Source: Hyphomicrobiales bacterium (GTDB lineage Bacteria; Pseudomonadota; Alphaproteobacteria; Rhizobiales; Beijerinckiaceae). From it: a stretch of 64,000 nucleotides of DNA. The position numbers and the translations under genes are program-made. Below, in pieces: positions 27,490-36,584 of the stretch. The stretch spans positions 1 through 64,000 of the forward strand of contig JAGWTA010000001.1 in the NCBI GenBank assembly GCA_028869185.1, in the 5' to 3' direction. The stretch's first letter is position 1. Each line of letters begins with the position of its first letter. The notes under the pieces were generated by a model. It did not search any database. It saw only the letters and a program-made list of their open reading frames with translations, and was not told where the DNA came from.

Positions 27490-30400
27490 TCAGCGGAAAT
27501 CGCGCGAGCGCGGCAGCAGGCGCACGTCGCGCGGATGGCGCATTTTCAGGGATGTGTGCGGCAGGCGGCTGTCGTCGTTTTCGCGCCACAGATTTTCCAG
27601 CCTGAGGGAATCGTCTCTGACGTTTTTGGTCATCAGATGCACGACGCCTTCGTCGCTTTTCTGCACGCGCCCTGTCGCCAGCATCAGCCGCGCGCCCATG
27701 ACAGGGCGGCGTATGCGTTCGAAATCGCGCGCCCAGATCAGCAGATTGGCGACGCCCGTCTCGTCCTCCAGCGTCACGAAAATGGCGTTGCCCGCGCCAG
27801 GCCTCTGGCGCACCAGAACCAGACCGGCGACGCGCGCCCATGCGCCGTCTTTCAGGTCGCGCAGCCCGGCGCAGGTCGCAACGCCCGCGAAATGGCTGCG
27901 CAGCAGCTTCATGGGATGGGCCTTCAGCGACAGACGCATTGTCTGGTAATCGGTCGCGACCTGTTCGCCGAGCGGCATTTGCGGTAGGCGCGCGGAAGGT
28001 TCGCGCGCCAGTTCGCGCGCATCGGCGGCGGCGAACAAGGGCAGCGCCTCGCCCGCCGGCAGGCGCCGCACCGCCCAAAGCGCCTTGCGCCGGTCGAACG
28101 AAGGCGCAAACGAGCGGAAGGCGTCGGCGTCCGCAAGCAGGCGCATGGCTTGCGCAGAAAGCGCAGCGCGGCGTGAAAGTTCCTCGACGCTTGCATATCC
28201 TTGCTTGCGCATGGCGACGAGGCGCTCCATGTCGTTCTGCGCTAGTCCGTCGATCTGGCGGAAACCAAGCTGCAACGCCAATGCGCCCGCAGCGTTGCGC
28301 ACGAGTTTATTGTCCCAATCGCTGGAATTGACGTCGGGCGCGCGCGCTTCCACGCCATTCTCCTGCGCATCGCGCACGATTTGCGCGGGCGCGTAAAAGC
28401 CCATGGGCTGCGCGTTGAGCAAGGCGCAAGCGAAAATCGCCGGATGATGCTGCTTGATGTAGGCCGACACATAAACCAGCTTGGCGAAGGACGCCGCATG
28501 GCTTTCGGGAAATCCGTAAGAGCCGAAGCCGCGAATCTGTTCGAAACAATTGCGTGCGAAATCGGGATCGTAACCGCGCGCGATCATGCGCTCGACCATC
28601 ATTGCTTCGAAATGATGAATCGTGCCGACATTGCGGAATGTCGCCATGGCGCGACGCAACTGATTGGCTTCGTCTGCGGAAAATTTCGCCGCGACCATGG
28701 CCAGTTCCATCGCCTGTTCCTGAAATAGTGGAACGCCCATCGTGCGGCCGAGCACCTGCCGCAATTCGTCCGGCGGCCCGTGCTGCGGCGAAGGCGCCGG
28801 AAATTTCACTTTTTCAGCGCCGCTGCGTCGCCGCAGATAAGGATGAACCATATTGCCCTGAATGGGGCCGGGCCGAACGATGGCGACCTGAATGACGAGG
28901 TCGTAAAATTTTTCCGGCTTCAGGCGCGGCAGCATGTTCATTTGCGCGCGGCTTTCCACCTGAAACACGCCGAGCGACTCGCCGCGCTGGAGCATCGCAT
29001 AGGTTTGCGCGTCGTCTTGCGGAATATCGGCAAGCGTCCAGTCCGTCGCTTCATGCGCGCGCAACGCATCCAGCGCTTTCCTGATGCAGGTGAGCATGCC
29101 GAGCGCCAGCACATCGACCTTCATCAGGCCGAGCGTATCGATATCGTCCTTGTCCCATTCGATGAACGTGCGGTCTTTCATCGCCGCATTGCCGATCGGA
29201 CATATTTCATCGAGTCGCCCGCGCGCCAGAACGAAACCGCCGACATGTTGCGACAGATGGCGCGGAAATCCGATCAGTCGCCGCGCGAAGGAAACGGCGC
29301 GCGCGATGGTCGGATTGGCCGGATCGACGCCCGTCTCGCGCACGCGCGCATCGGGAATATCGCGCCCGTACGAGCCCCAGTTTGTGTCGGCGATGGCGCC
29401 GGTCACATCTTCGCTGAGCCCGAAAACCTTGCCGACATCGCGAATGGCGCTGCGCGGGCGATAGGAAATCACGGTCGCCACAAGCCCTGCGCGCTCCCGC
29501 CCGTATTTTTGATAAATATGCTGGATGATTTCCTCGCGCCGCTCGTGCTCGAAATCGACGTCGATATCGGGCGGCTCGCGCCGCTCTTCGGACAGAAAGC
29601 GCGCAAACAGCAGACGGTATTCCGCCGGATCGACAGCGGTGATCCCGAGCACGAAACAGACGGCTGAGTTAGCCGCAGATCCGCGCCCCTGGCACAGAAT
29701 GCCCTTGTCGTGAGCGATGCGCACGATGTCGTGAATGGTGAGAAAATAGCGGGCGTAATCGAGCTTTCCGATCAGCGCCAGCTCGTCGCGCAACTGCGCT
29801 TCCACCCGCGCCGGAACGCCGGCCGGATAACGCATGGCGGCATGGCGCCATGTCAGTTCCTCCAGCCATTGCTGCGGCTCGCGGCCCGGCGGCGTCGGCT
29901 CGTCGGGATATTCGTATTTGAGCTGGTCGAGCGAAAAATGCGCGCGGTCCAGAAAGGCGAGCGTCTGCGCAATGGCTTGCGGCGCATCTGCAAACAATCG
30001 CGCCATTTCGTGTGGCGGCTTGAGGTGGCGCTCGGCGTTGGTCTCCAGCGCGCGCCCGGCCTGTGTCAGTTTCACGCCCTCGCGGATGCATGTGAGAACA
30101 TCCTGCAAATCGCGCTGGTCCGGGCTGGCGTAAAGCGCGTCGTTGACAGCGATCAGCGGAGCGCCGCTGGCGCGCGCGATTCGCGAAAGGGCGGCAAGCC
30201 GCCGCCGGTCGTCGCCGCGTCGCGGCATGGTTGCGCCAAGCCAGACACGATCTTCAGCGGCGATGCGCAACTGCGACAGGCATTCCGCAAGGCCTGCATG
30301 GTCGCGGTTTGGCAAAACAATCATCAGAAGATCGCGCGCGTTCATAAGAAGATCGGCGCGCGTCAGAATGCATGCGCCCTTTTTGGCGCGACGATTGCCG

Positions 30401-30807
30401 GATGTCAGAATGCGGCACAGCCGCCCCCACCCGGCGCGGTTTTCGGGATAGACGACGATATCGGGCGTTTCATCATGGAAGCACAGGCGCGCGCCGGTCA
30501 GAAGTTTGAAATCCTGCGCGCGCTGCGCCAGCTTTTGCGAATCGAGCGGGGGCGCGTCTGGCTCGATGACCACGAACTCGCCCGGGCTGCCGCCATCGCG
30601 CAGAATTTGCGGCGGCTTGTTTCCCGCCGCGCGCAATTCGCGCAACGCCGCATGCGCGCGCACGACGCCTGCTACAGAATTGCGGTCGGCGATTCCGATT
30701 CCCGCAAGGCCAAGCAGCAAGGCGGTCAGCACCATGTCGGATGGCGCGGAGGCGCCGCGCAAAAAGGAAAAATGCGTCGCAGCGCATAATTCAGCGTAGG
30801 CCGTCAT
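27490..30807 (-). CDS. dnaE2: Error-prone DNA polymerase III alpha subunit, DnaE2
   Basis: This is a 1105-aa C-family polymerase, the catalytic member of the ImuA-ImuB-DnaE2 mutasome used for SOS-induced translesion synthesis. An N-terminal PHP domain (YAELCAATHFSFLRGAS) is followed by the palm with RGSAANSAVCFVLGI and the catalytic Asp motif PDIDVDFEHERREE, then GFPESHAASFA, helix-hairpin-helix and a C-terminal OB fold (WARVAGLVLVRQRPGAGNAIFVTLEDETG). The beta-clamp-binding end is absent, as expected for DnaE2. Its start overlaps the imuB stop by four bases (ATGA). Confidence 0.95.
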   Translation of the reverse strand: MTAYAELCAATHFSFLRGASAPSDMVLTALLLGLAGIGIADRNSVAGVVRAHAALRELRAAGNKPPQILRDGGSPGEFVVIEPDAPPLDSQKLAQRAQDFKLLTGARLCFHDETPDIVVYPENRAGWGRLCRILTSGNRRAKKGACILTRADLLMNARDLLMIVLPNRDHAGLAECLSQLRIAAEDRVWLGATMPRRGDDRRRLAALSRIARASGAPLIAVNDALYASPDQRDLQDVLTCIREGVKLTQAGRALETNAERHLKPPHEMARLFADAPQAIAQTLAFLDRAHFSLDQLKYEYPDEPTPPGREPQQWLEELTWRHAAMRYPAGVPARVEAQLRDELALIGKLDYARYFLTIHDIVRIAHDKGILCQGRGSAANSAVCFVLGITAVDPAEYRLLFARFLSEERREPPDIDVDFEHERREEIIQHIYQKYGRERAGLVATVISYRPRSAIRDVGKVFGLSEDVTGAIADTNWGSYGRDIPDARVRETGVDPANPTIARAVSFARRLIGFPRHLSQHVGGFVLARGRLDEICPIGNAAMKDRTFIEWDKDDIDTLGLMKVDVLALGMLTCIRKALDALRAHEATDWTLADIPQDDAQTYAMLQRGESLGVFQVESRAQMNMLPRLKPEKFYDLVIQVAIVRPGPIQGNMVHPYLRRRSGAEKVKFPAPSPQHGPPDELRQVLGRTMGVPLFQEQAMELAMVAAKFSADEANQLRRAMATFRNVGTIHHFEAMMVERMIARGYDPDFARNCFEQIRGFGSYGFPESHAASFAKLVYVSAYIKQHHPAIFACALLNAQPMGFYAPAQIVRDAQENGVEARAPDVNSSDWDNKLVRNAAGALALQLGFRQIDGLAQNDMERLVAMRKQGYASVEELSRRAALSAQAMRLLADADAFRSFAPSFDRRKALWAVRRLPAGEALPLFAAADARELAREPSARLPQMPLGEQVATDYQTMRLSLKAHPMKLLRSHFAGVATCAGLRDLKDGAWARVAGLVLVRQRPGAGNAIFVTLEDETGVANLLIWARDFERIRRPVMGARLMLATGRVQKSDEGVVHLMTKNVRDDSLRLENLWRENDDSRLPHTSLKMRHPRDVRLLPRSRDFR

Positions 30808-32402
30808 GCGAAAAGTCCGTGCAGCATCCAGCGCGGCTGCATGCTGTCGCGTTCGTAAAGCCCTTCGCGAAACAGCCAGAACCGCCGCCCTTGCGCATCC
30901 TCGACGCGATAATAATCGCGCGTCGGCGCATCGGCGTTGCGCCACCATTCGGGCGCGACGCGCTCCGGACCTTCGGCGCGCGCCACAATGTGCAGCGCGC
31001 GCCGCCAGCGAAACTGCGCCGGCGGTCCATCGGGCGCGAGCGCGACGACATCGACCGGCAATGGCGGCTCGATCATGCGCAACGGCCGCGCCGGCGCATC
31101 GCCCTCTTCATGCGCAGGCCATGCCCCGGCGCGCTTTTCATAGGGCGCAAGACCCGAAGCGCGGTCGGGATCATGCGTATCGCGCGCAATGAAGGACAAA
31201 ACGCGCTCGCGCCCCAGCCGGGCGACAAGCCGGTCGATGGCGGCGGTCATGTCTGTTTGCGCATCGACGCCGCCATCGAGGCGCTGTTCCGCCTCGGGCA
31301 TTGTTTCGACGGCGATGACGGACAATCGAATCGCATCGAAGCCAAAACCCGGATCGAGCGGATCCGCCAGCTTTTCGGCCTTGAGGCGAAACAGGCGCAT
31401 GAAATTTTCGGTTGCGCGCAAGGGCGCGGCCGTTTCGATGCGCACAACGCGCACAACGCCGTCGCTTCGGAAGAAGGAAAGCGAGAAGAGCCGTCCCCCC
31501 TGTCCGCGGCGCTCCAGAATATCAGCGGCCTGCGTCATAAGAGGCGCAACCACCGCCTCGATCGCCTGTTGATGCAGGAACGGCTCGGGAAAATGCCGTT
31601 CCACCATACACTCCGGCAAAGGCCGCCGCGGCGTGATGCGCGTATCCTCGCAGCACAAAAGCCGTGCGAGTTTGCGTGTCGTATCCGCGCCGAAACGCGC
31701 CGTCAGAATATGCGACGGCCGTTCGGCGAGATCGCCGATGGTTTTGAGGCCGGCGCGCTGCAATGCCAGATGCGTATGCTCGCCCGCTTCGAGCGCAGCG
31801 ACAGGCAGCGCATGCGCCGCCGCGCCGTCCTGCGCGATGGCGCCGCCGCCAAAGCGCGCCAGCGCCCGCGCAAGATCGGGCGTCGGCGCAATGGCGGCGC
31901 GTGCGGAAAGCCCGAAGCGGCGCAGGGCGGCCCCAAGCGTGTCGCGCAAAGCCTCCTCTCCGCCGAACAGATGGCCGCAGCCCGTAATGTCGAGCATCAG
32001 GCCGAGCGGCGCATCCAGCGCCACAAGCGGCGTGAACCGTTCGCACCAGGCGGCCAGAAGATCGAGGGCGCGTTCGTCGCCCTTCGGGTCGTGCGGCAGG
32101 GCCTCGACATCGCCCGCGCGCGCCCGCGCATCGGCGAGCGTAAGACCGGGAGTCAGTCCGCAGGCATGCGCTGCGCGCGAAGCGGCGACGATGCGCATCG
32201 CCCCGCGCGCATTCTCGACAAAAACGCGCGGGGCGCGCGATGGATCATCCCGTGCGGGCGAAGGGTTCGCTGAAAGATTGGGCTGGCGGCGCCGTTCGTC
32301 CTGCAGAAAGGGCGTCCACAAAGCCAGATAGCGGCGCTGCTGCGGCGCCGGCGCGGGAAGCGCGGGAGATGAAGCAACGCAACGCACGATTCCACTCCAC
32401 AT
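30804..32402 (-). CDS. imuB: ImuB, inactive Y-family polymerase-like mutasome subunit
   Basis: This is a 532-aa Y-family-like protein that bridges DnaE2 and the beta clamp. The start region RRYLALWTPFL and the little-finger-like domain are typical. The catalytic acidic residues of true Y-family polymerases are not present at the expected positions, as in other ImuB proteins. The assigned ATG at 32402 makes it overlap imuA by 158 bases; a GTG at codon 6 is an alternative. Conserved ImuB sequence starts only around codon 23, so a later non-ATG start with a shorter overlap cannot be excluded. Confidence 0.92.
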   Translation of the reverse strand: MWSGIVRCVASSPALPAPAPQQRRYLALWTPFLQDERRRQPNLSANPSPARDDPSRAPRVFVENARGAMRIVAASRAAHACGLTPGLTLADARARAGDVEALPHDPKGDERALDLLAAWCERFTPLVALDAPLGLMLDITGCGHLFGGEEALRDTLGAALRRFGLSARAAIAPTPDLARALARFGGGAIAQDGAAAHALPVAALEAGEHTHLALQRAGLKTIGDLAERPSHILTARFGADTTRKLARLLCCEDTRITPRRPLPECMVERHFPEPFLHQQAIEAVVAPLMTQAADILERRGQGGRLFSLSFFRSDGVVRVVRIETAAPLRATENFMRLFRLKAEKLADPLDPGFGFDAIRLSVIAVETMPEAEQRLDGGVDAQTDMTAAIDRLVARLGRERVLSFIARDTHDPDRASGLAPYEKRAGAWPAHEEGDAPARPLRMIEPPLPVDVVALAPDGPPAQFRWRRALHIVARAEGPERVAPEWWRNADAPTRDYYRVEDAQGRRFWLFREGLYERDSMQPRWMLHGLFA

Positions 32403-32949
32403 CGAAAGTCTGTCCGGAAAGACCGCTGCGATCGCGCTCGAGCCGCAGATGGAAGGCGGGCGCTCCGGGCGCCTGCGCCGCCAGCGCGCGCGACAGGGCG
32501 GGAGCGACTCGCCAGCGCGTCTGCGCTGCGCTGGGGGCGGGCGGCGTGTCGAGCGCGGCGACGAAAATCGTTGCGCCGGACGTCTCGGCGGCCAGCGCCA
32601 GCCGCCGGCTCGCCGTCAGGTCGTAACCGGATGCGCCGCGCCAGAGTTCGATCACGACAGCGCCGAGCCCCTTGCAGCGTGCGCCCTCGAGCCCGGCCTG
32701 CAGGGCCTGCGTCTCGTTGCGCGCGGCCGCGAAAATGAACCGGTCGGGATCGAGCCCATATTCGTGCAATCCCGCGCCGGAGGGCGTCCCGGCCTCGCTG
32801 CGGCCGAAATCGGGCGCCACCAGCAGAACCGGTTTCTCGCTCACCCCCGCCGCAGCGGCGACGCTGAAGCCGAAAGCGGCGGCGCAATCGACGCCAGCGG
32901 CATGAATTTCATGCAGGCGGCCCGGCGAAAAAGGGGAAAAATCGTTCAT
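32245..32949 (-). CDS. imuA: ImuA, RecA-like mutasome regulator
   Basis: This is a 234-aa SulA/RecA-like protein, the first gene of the SOS mutagenesis cassette. It begins shortly before LHEIHAAGVDCAAAFGFSVA, has VLLVAPDFGRSEAG in the place of a P-loop-type strand, and ends in the FHLRLERDRSGLSGQTFDVEWNRALRCF segment shared by ImuA proteins. The start at 32949 (MNDFSPFSP) is preferred over one six codons upstream. The start codon lies inside a perfect alphaproteobacterial LexA box, so LexA would physically cover the start of the gene. Confidence 0.88.
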   Translation of the reverse strand: MNDFSPFSPGRLHEIHAAGVDCAAAFGFSVAAAAGVSEKPVLLVAPDFGRSEAGTPSGAGLHEYGLDPDRFIFAAARNETQALQAGLEGARCKGLGAVVIELWRGASGYDLTASRRLALAAETSGATIFVAALDTPPAPSAAQTRWRVAPALSRALAAQAPGAPAFHLRLERDRSGLSGQTFDVEWNRALRCFISRASRAGAAAAPLSGFVDALSAGRTAPPAQSFSEPFARTG

Positions 32950-32958
32950 GATTTGTTC
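32944..32958 (-). promoter_or_regulatory. LexA (SOS) box of the imuA-imuB-dnaE2 cassette
   Basis: GTTC-N7-GTTC (32944-32947 and 32955-32958 on the plus strand; GAAC-N7-GAAC in the direction of imuA) is the consensus LexA site of alphaproteobacteria. It overlaps the predicted imuA start codon, as expected for a DNA-damage-inducible cassette. Confidence 0.85.
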
Positions 32959-32965
32959 TAAACCC

Positions 32966-32991
32966 AAAACAGCTTTTCGGCAAGCTGTTTT
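32966..32991 (-). terminator. Palindromic hairpin after the patatin gene
   Basis: AAAACAGCTT (32966-32975) and AAGCTGTTTT (32982-32991) pair perfectly around a 6-nt loop, so the last four stem bases form a T-run in either direction. It lies 49 bp after the stop of the long ABC operon and just before the imuA SOS box, separating the two transcription units. Confidence 0.6.
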
Positions 32992-33039
32992 TGCAACCAG
33001 GCGAACGGTCTGGGCACATATATAATTGTATTTATTGGT

Positions 33040-33885
33040 CTATAAAGATTTGGCGAAATTTTCGCCATCTCGCAGGCCAAGCTCGTAGGCCCAGCGCAAT
33101 CCGTCCGCGTCGGTGACCGAAAACTTGTCGAGCGCAATGGGTTGCGAGGGGATGGCGACGAGCCTTTGCGCATTCGACTCCAGCGGGCGCGCCGAGCGCG
33201 TCGTCAGCACCAGCGTGCGCCCGCCGGCCGATTCAACAGGCGCAAGGCGCGCCAGCGGCGGATTGTCGACAAGGCCGCCGTCGAGCGCCGGGCGCCCATG
33301 GACGAAACCGATCGGCATGAACGGCGGCACGCTGGCGCTGGCCATCAGCGCATCGGCAAGTTCAGCCGGCCTCGCGATGCGATGCGTCGACACCCAATCG
33401 GCGGTCAGGCCGACATAGCGCCCCGCCTTCGAATGCGCAGCGCCCGTCGCCGCCTTTTCGATCTGATAGGCGCCGATCGCGGCGAGCGCCGCCAGCGCGC
33501 CGGGCATCCTTGCAGGCGGATGGGCGACCTGGATGAATATTTCCGGCGCCTGTTTCAGCGCCGCGATTTCCCGAGCGCCGAAAACATCCTCGATCAGCGC
33601 GCGATAAAGTCCGCCGACCAGAAAAGGCGAGCGCCCGCGCGCCAGCAGACGCCAGTCGACGCCGGTGCTGTTGCGCGCGCAGGCCTCGAACACCGTGCGG
33701 CGCACGCGCGCGCCTTCGCCGATCAGCGAGAAACAGGCCTGAAAGGCGCCGGCCGAAACGCCGACGACGAAATCGGGCCGCTGCGCGCGCAAGCCCGTCA
33801 GCGCGTCCCAGAATCCGCCCTGCCAGTAACAGCGGTTGCCGCCGCCGGCGAAAGCGACCGCTGCAAAATCGCCCTGTCGACTCAT
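33040..33885 (-). CDS. Patatin-like phospholipase/acylhydrolase
   Basis: This is a 281-aa patatin-fold hydrolase. It has the oxyanion glycine-rich turn AGGGNRCYWQGGFW, nucleophile elbow GVSAG (Ser ~45) and the catalytic Asp in ALDGGLVDNPP, giving the Ser-Asp dyad. There is no signal peptide, so action is cytoplasmic, probably on lipids or acyl esters. The start at 33885 overlaps the hydroxypyruvate isomerase stop by four bases, making it the last gene of the eight-gene operon that begins with an ABC-type binding protein. Confidence 0.88.
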   Translation of the reverse strand: MSRQGDFAAVAFAGGGNRCYWQGGFWDALTGLRAQRPDFVVGVSAGAFQACFSLIGEGARVRRTVFEACARNSTGVDWRLLARGRSPFLVGGLYRALIEDVFGAREIAALKQAPEIFIQVAHPPARMPGALAALAAIGAYQIEKAATGAAHSKAGRYVGLTADWVSTHRIARPAELADALMASASVPPFMPIGFVHGRPALDGGLVDNPPLARLAPVESAGGRTLVLTTRSARPLESNAQRLVAIPSQPIALDKFSVTDADGLRWAYELGLRDGENFAKSL

Positions 33886-34676
33886 CCGCCCTGTTGTCCG
33901 CTCGCCCGCGCGTAAGGCGCAAACCATTGCAACCCGTCCAGCGTTGCGCCCGCAGGTCGATATTCGCAGCCGACATAGCCTGCGTAGCCCAGCCGGTCGA
34001 GTTCTGCGAAGAGAAACGGATAGTGCAATTCTCCCCGGTCCGGCTCGTGGCGGCCGGGAACGCCGGCGATCTGCACATGCCCGATCAGGGGAAAAAGCTC
34101 CGTCAGCCCGCGCGCGACATCGCCGTGAATGCGCTGGCGATGATAGATGTCGAACTGCAGCTTCAGATTGGGCGCTGCGAGCGTGCGCACGACATGGGCC
34201 GCATAATCGAAGCTGCGCAGAAAATATCCCGGCATGTCGTGGGGATTGATCGGCTCGATCAGCACCTCGATCGCCTCGGCTCGCAAGCGTTCGGCAGCCG
34301 CGCCGACAGCCTCTTCGTAAGCGGCGCGCTGGCGCGCATCTGCGGGGTCGCCGAGCCCGGCCATCAGATGCACGCGCTCAACGCCGGTCGCGCGCATATA
34401 GGGCAACGCCTGTTCGATTGACTCCAGCGTCGCTGCGCGCCCGCCAGGCTTGCACGCAAGGCCGCGCTCGCCTGCCGCATAATCGCCCGGCGGCAGATTG
34501 AACAGCGCTTGCGTCAAACGATGCTCCTTAAGGCGCGCTGCGATTTCGGCCGGCGCATGTTCGTAAGGAAACATGAACTCGACAGCCTCAAATCCCGCGC
34601 GCGCCGCCAGCGCGAAACGGTCGAGAAAAGGCGCCTGCGTAAACAGCATCGACAGATTGGCGGCAAATCGCGGCAC
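33882..34676 (-). CDS. hyi: Hydroxypyruvate isomerase-family TIM-barrel protein
   Basis: This is a 264-aa AP-endonuclease-2-like TIM barrel. The starting motif MPRFAANLSMLFTQAPFLDRFALAARAGFEAVEFMFPYEH is characteristic of Hyi/OtnI, and metal ligands are in IEPINPHDMPGYFL, QFDIYHRQ and VGCEYRP. Hyi converts hydroxypyruvate and tartronate semialdehyde; OtnI acts on 2-oxotetronate. The two cannot be separated by eye. It sits between two hydrolases in an ABC-import operon, 4 bases after the alpha/beta hydrolase stop. Confidence 0.85.
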   Translation of the reverse strand: MPRFAANLSMLFTQAPFLDRFALAARAGFEAVEFMFPYEHAPAEIAARLKEHRLTQALFNLPPGDYAAGERGLACKPGGRAATLESIEQALPYMRATGVERVHLMAGLGDPADARQRAAYEEAVGAAAERLRAEAIEVLIEPINPHDMPGYFLRSFDYAAHVVRTLAAPNLKLQFDIYHRQRIHGDVARGLTELFPLIGHVQIAGVPGRHEPDRGELHYPFLFAELDRLGYAGYVGCEYRPAGATLDGLQWFAPYARASGQQGG

Positions 34677-34680
34677 GCGC

Positions 34681-35514
34681 TCAGCCCCGCAGGAAGTCTT
34701 CGACCAGCGCGATTTGCGCAGGCGTGTTCAACACGGGCGCATGGCCGCATCCTTCCACTTCCACCACGCGGCAGCGCGGATTTTCGCGCGGCATGCGCGC
34801 GGCCGCATCGCGCAGCAGAAGATCGGAATCGACGCCGCGCAGGCACAAAATGGCGCAATCGAGTTTACGCCATTGCGGCCATTGATCGTAATCGTGCGGA
34901 TGGTGGATGAACTGCTGCACCATCTCGGGATCGTAATGCGTCGTGACGCCGCCATCGGGCAGACGTCGCGCCGATGTCTCGGTCATGCGCCGCCATTGCG
35001 CATCGTTCATGAAACCGTAGGGCTTGTAGATCTGCCGCAGATAGGCTTCCAGTTCGCTCATCCTGTCGAAGCGCGGCGGCTTGCCGGCGTAGGAGCGAAT
35101 GCGTTCGACAGCCGCGGTCGCGATTTCCGGCCCGATGTCGTTCAGGACGAGTTTGCCGATGCGCCCCGCAAGGACGCCTGCGCCCGCGCGAATGGCGATG
35201 GCGCCGCCCATCGACGTGCCAACCCAGTCGAAATGTTTCCAGCCGAGCGCATCGACGAAACCTTTCGCCAGCGCCGCGTAGAAATCGAGACAATATTCGG
35301 TTTGCGGGCGCGGACTCCATTGCGAAAAACCGCGACCGATCGTATCGGGCGCGACAATATGCCAGCGCGCGGCAAGCGCAGCGGCGAGGTCGTCGAAATC
35401 GCGCCCGGTGCGCGCCAGCCCGTGCCACAGCACGAGTTTGGGCGCATCCGGCGCGCCCCATTCCATGTAGTGGATTTCGCGGTCGAGAACCGTGACATAG
35501 CGAGAAACGCTCAT
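34681..35514 (-). CDS. Alpha/beta hydrolase
   Basis: This is a 277-aa hydrolase with oxyanion loop LWHGLARTGRDFDDLA, nucleophile elbow GTSMGG (Ser ~101), an acid residue around LRGVDSDLLL and the catalytic His in VEGCGHAPVL. The cap region contains RSYAGKPPRFDRMSELEAYLRQIY. Substrates of such enzymes vary widely (esters, C-C bonds). The start at 35514 overlaps the LivM stop (ATGA), coupling it to the importer, so the imported compound or a derivative is a likely substrate (inference). Confidence 0.88.
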   Translation of the reverse strand: MSVSRYVTVLDREIHYMEWGAPDAPKLVLWHGLARTGRDFDDLAAALAARWHIVAPDTIGRGFSQWSPRPQTEYCLDFYAALAKGFVDALGWKHFDWVGTSMGGAIAIRAGAGVLAGRIGKLVLNDIGPEIATAAVERIRSYAGKPPRFDRMSELEAYLRQIYKPYGFMNDAQWRRMTETSARRLPDGGVTTHYDPEMVQQFIHHPHDYDQWPQWRKLDCAILCLRGVDSDLLLRDAAARMPRENPRCRVVEVEGCGHAPVLNTPAQIALVEDFLRG

Positions 35515-36584
35515 TGCTTCGCCTCCGCGCGCAATTTTCCGACAATGCCGGTTGGAAAGAAATAGACGCTGAGAATGAACATCACGCCGAGCCACAGCAG
35601 CCAGCGGTCGGGATTGAAGAAGCCGGCGACGAAGGTCAGCCCTGCCTCGTTCAGCGCGCGGAAGGCGACGCCCATCAGCGATTGCAGATAATTCTGCGCG
35701 AGCACGAAAACGACGGCGCCGACGACCGATCCATACAGCGTTCCCATGCCGCCGATCACCACCATGACGAGAATGTCGAGCATGATGGCGAAAGACAGGC
35801 TCGTGTCAGGCCCGTTATATTTCAGCCACAAGGCATTGAGCGCGCCGGCAAGCGCCGCAAATACGGCGCCCAGCACAACGGCGATCGTGCGATGAAACAC
35901 GATGCGATAGCCGAGCGCCTCCGCGCGAAACGGATTTTCACGGATCGCCTGCAACACGCGCCCGAACGGCGATTCCACAATGCGCAGCATCACGAGAAAC
36001 AGGACTGCGGCGGAAAAAAACACAAGGTAATAGGAAAGCGTGCGCCCGTTGATCTCGATGCCGAACGGCCCCTGTTGCAGCAGCTTGAAACCCGGCCTCA
36101 ACACGGCGGGAACCGAAAAGCTGCGCCCGTCCTCGCCGCCCGTCAGCCAGGATAATTGCGAGGCGAGCACCGCAAAGGCCGAGGCGACCGCCAGCGTCAC
36201 CATGGCGAAAAAGATGGTCTGCACGCGCAGGGAAAAAAGCCCGATGGCGAGCGCCAGCAACGCCGCCAGCGCAACGCCGCTGACAACGCCGACAAGAATG
36301 GCGAGCCAGGAGGCGCCCATGCCGTAGAGCGCAATCGCCGCGCCATAAGCGCCTATTCCAAAAAACATCGTATGCGCGAAGGAAACGATGCCCGCGTAGC
36401 CGAGCAGCAGATCGTAGGAGGCGACGAGCACGGCGAAGATGCAGATGCTCGCTGCGACATTCAGCGGCTTGGAGCCGGAAAACAGGAAGGGCGCCAGCGC
36501 CAGCGCGCCGACGATGATCGCCAATGTTGCTTGCAGGGCGAGGCCGCGCGGGGGATTGCCGGAAAAGATCATCGGCGCGCTCAT
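35511..36584 (-). CDS. livM: LIV-type ABC transporter permease, LivM-like
   Basis: This is a 357-aa inner-membrane permease with the branched-chain amino acid permease signature GYAGIVSFAHTMFFGIGAYGAA and the conserved EAA-type region LRAIRENPFRAEALGYRI (as LQAIREN). About ten helices are predicted. The start at 36584 is chosen for its ATGA overlap with the LivH stop. It partners LivH, LivG, LivF and the binding protein encoded upstream. Confidence 0.92.
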   Translation of the reverse strand: MSAPMIFSGNPPRGLALQATLAIIVGALALAPFLFSGSKPLNVAASICIFAVLVASYDLLLGYAGIVSFAHTMFFGIGAYGAAIALYGMGASWLAILVGVVSGVALAALLALAIGLFSLRVQTIFFAMVTLAVASAFAVLASQLSWLTGGEDGRSFSVPAVLRPGFKLLQQGPFGIEINGRTLSYYLVFFSAAVLFLVMLRIVESPFGRVLQAIRENPFRAEALGYRIVFHRTIAVVLGAVFAALAGALNALWLKYNGPDTSLSFAIMLDILVMVVIGGMGTLYGSVVGAVVFVLAQNYLQSLMGVAFRALNEAGLTFVAGFFNPDRWLLWLGVMFILSVYFFPTGIVGKLRAEAKQ

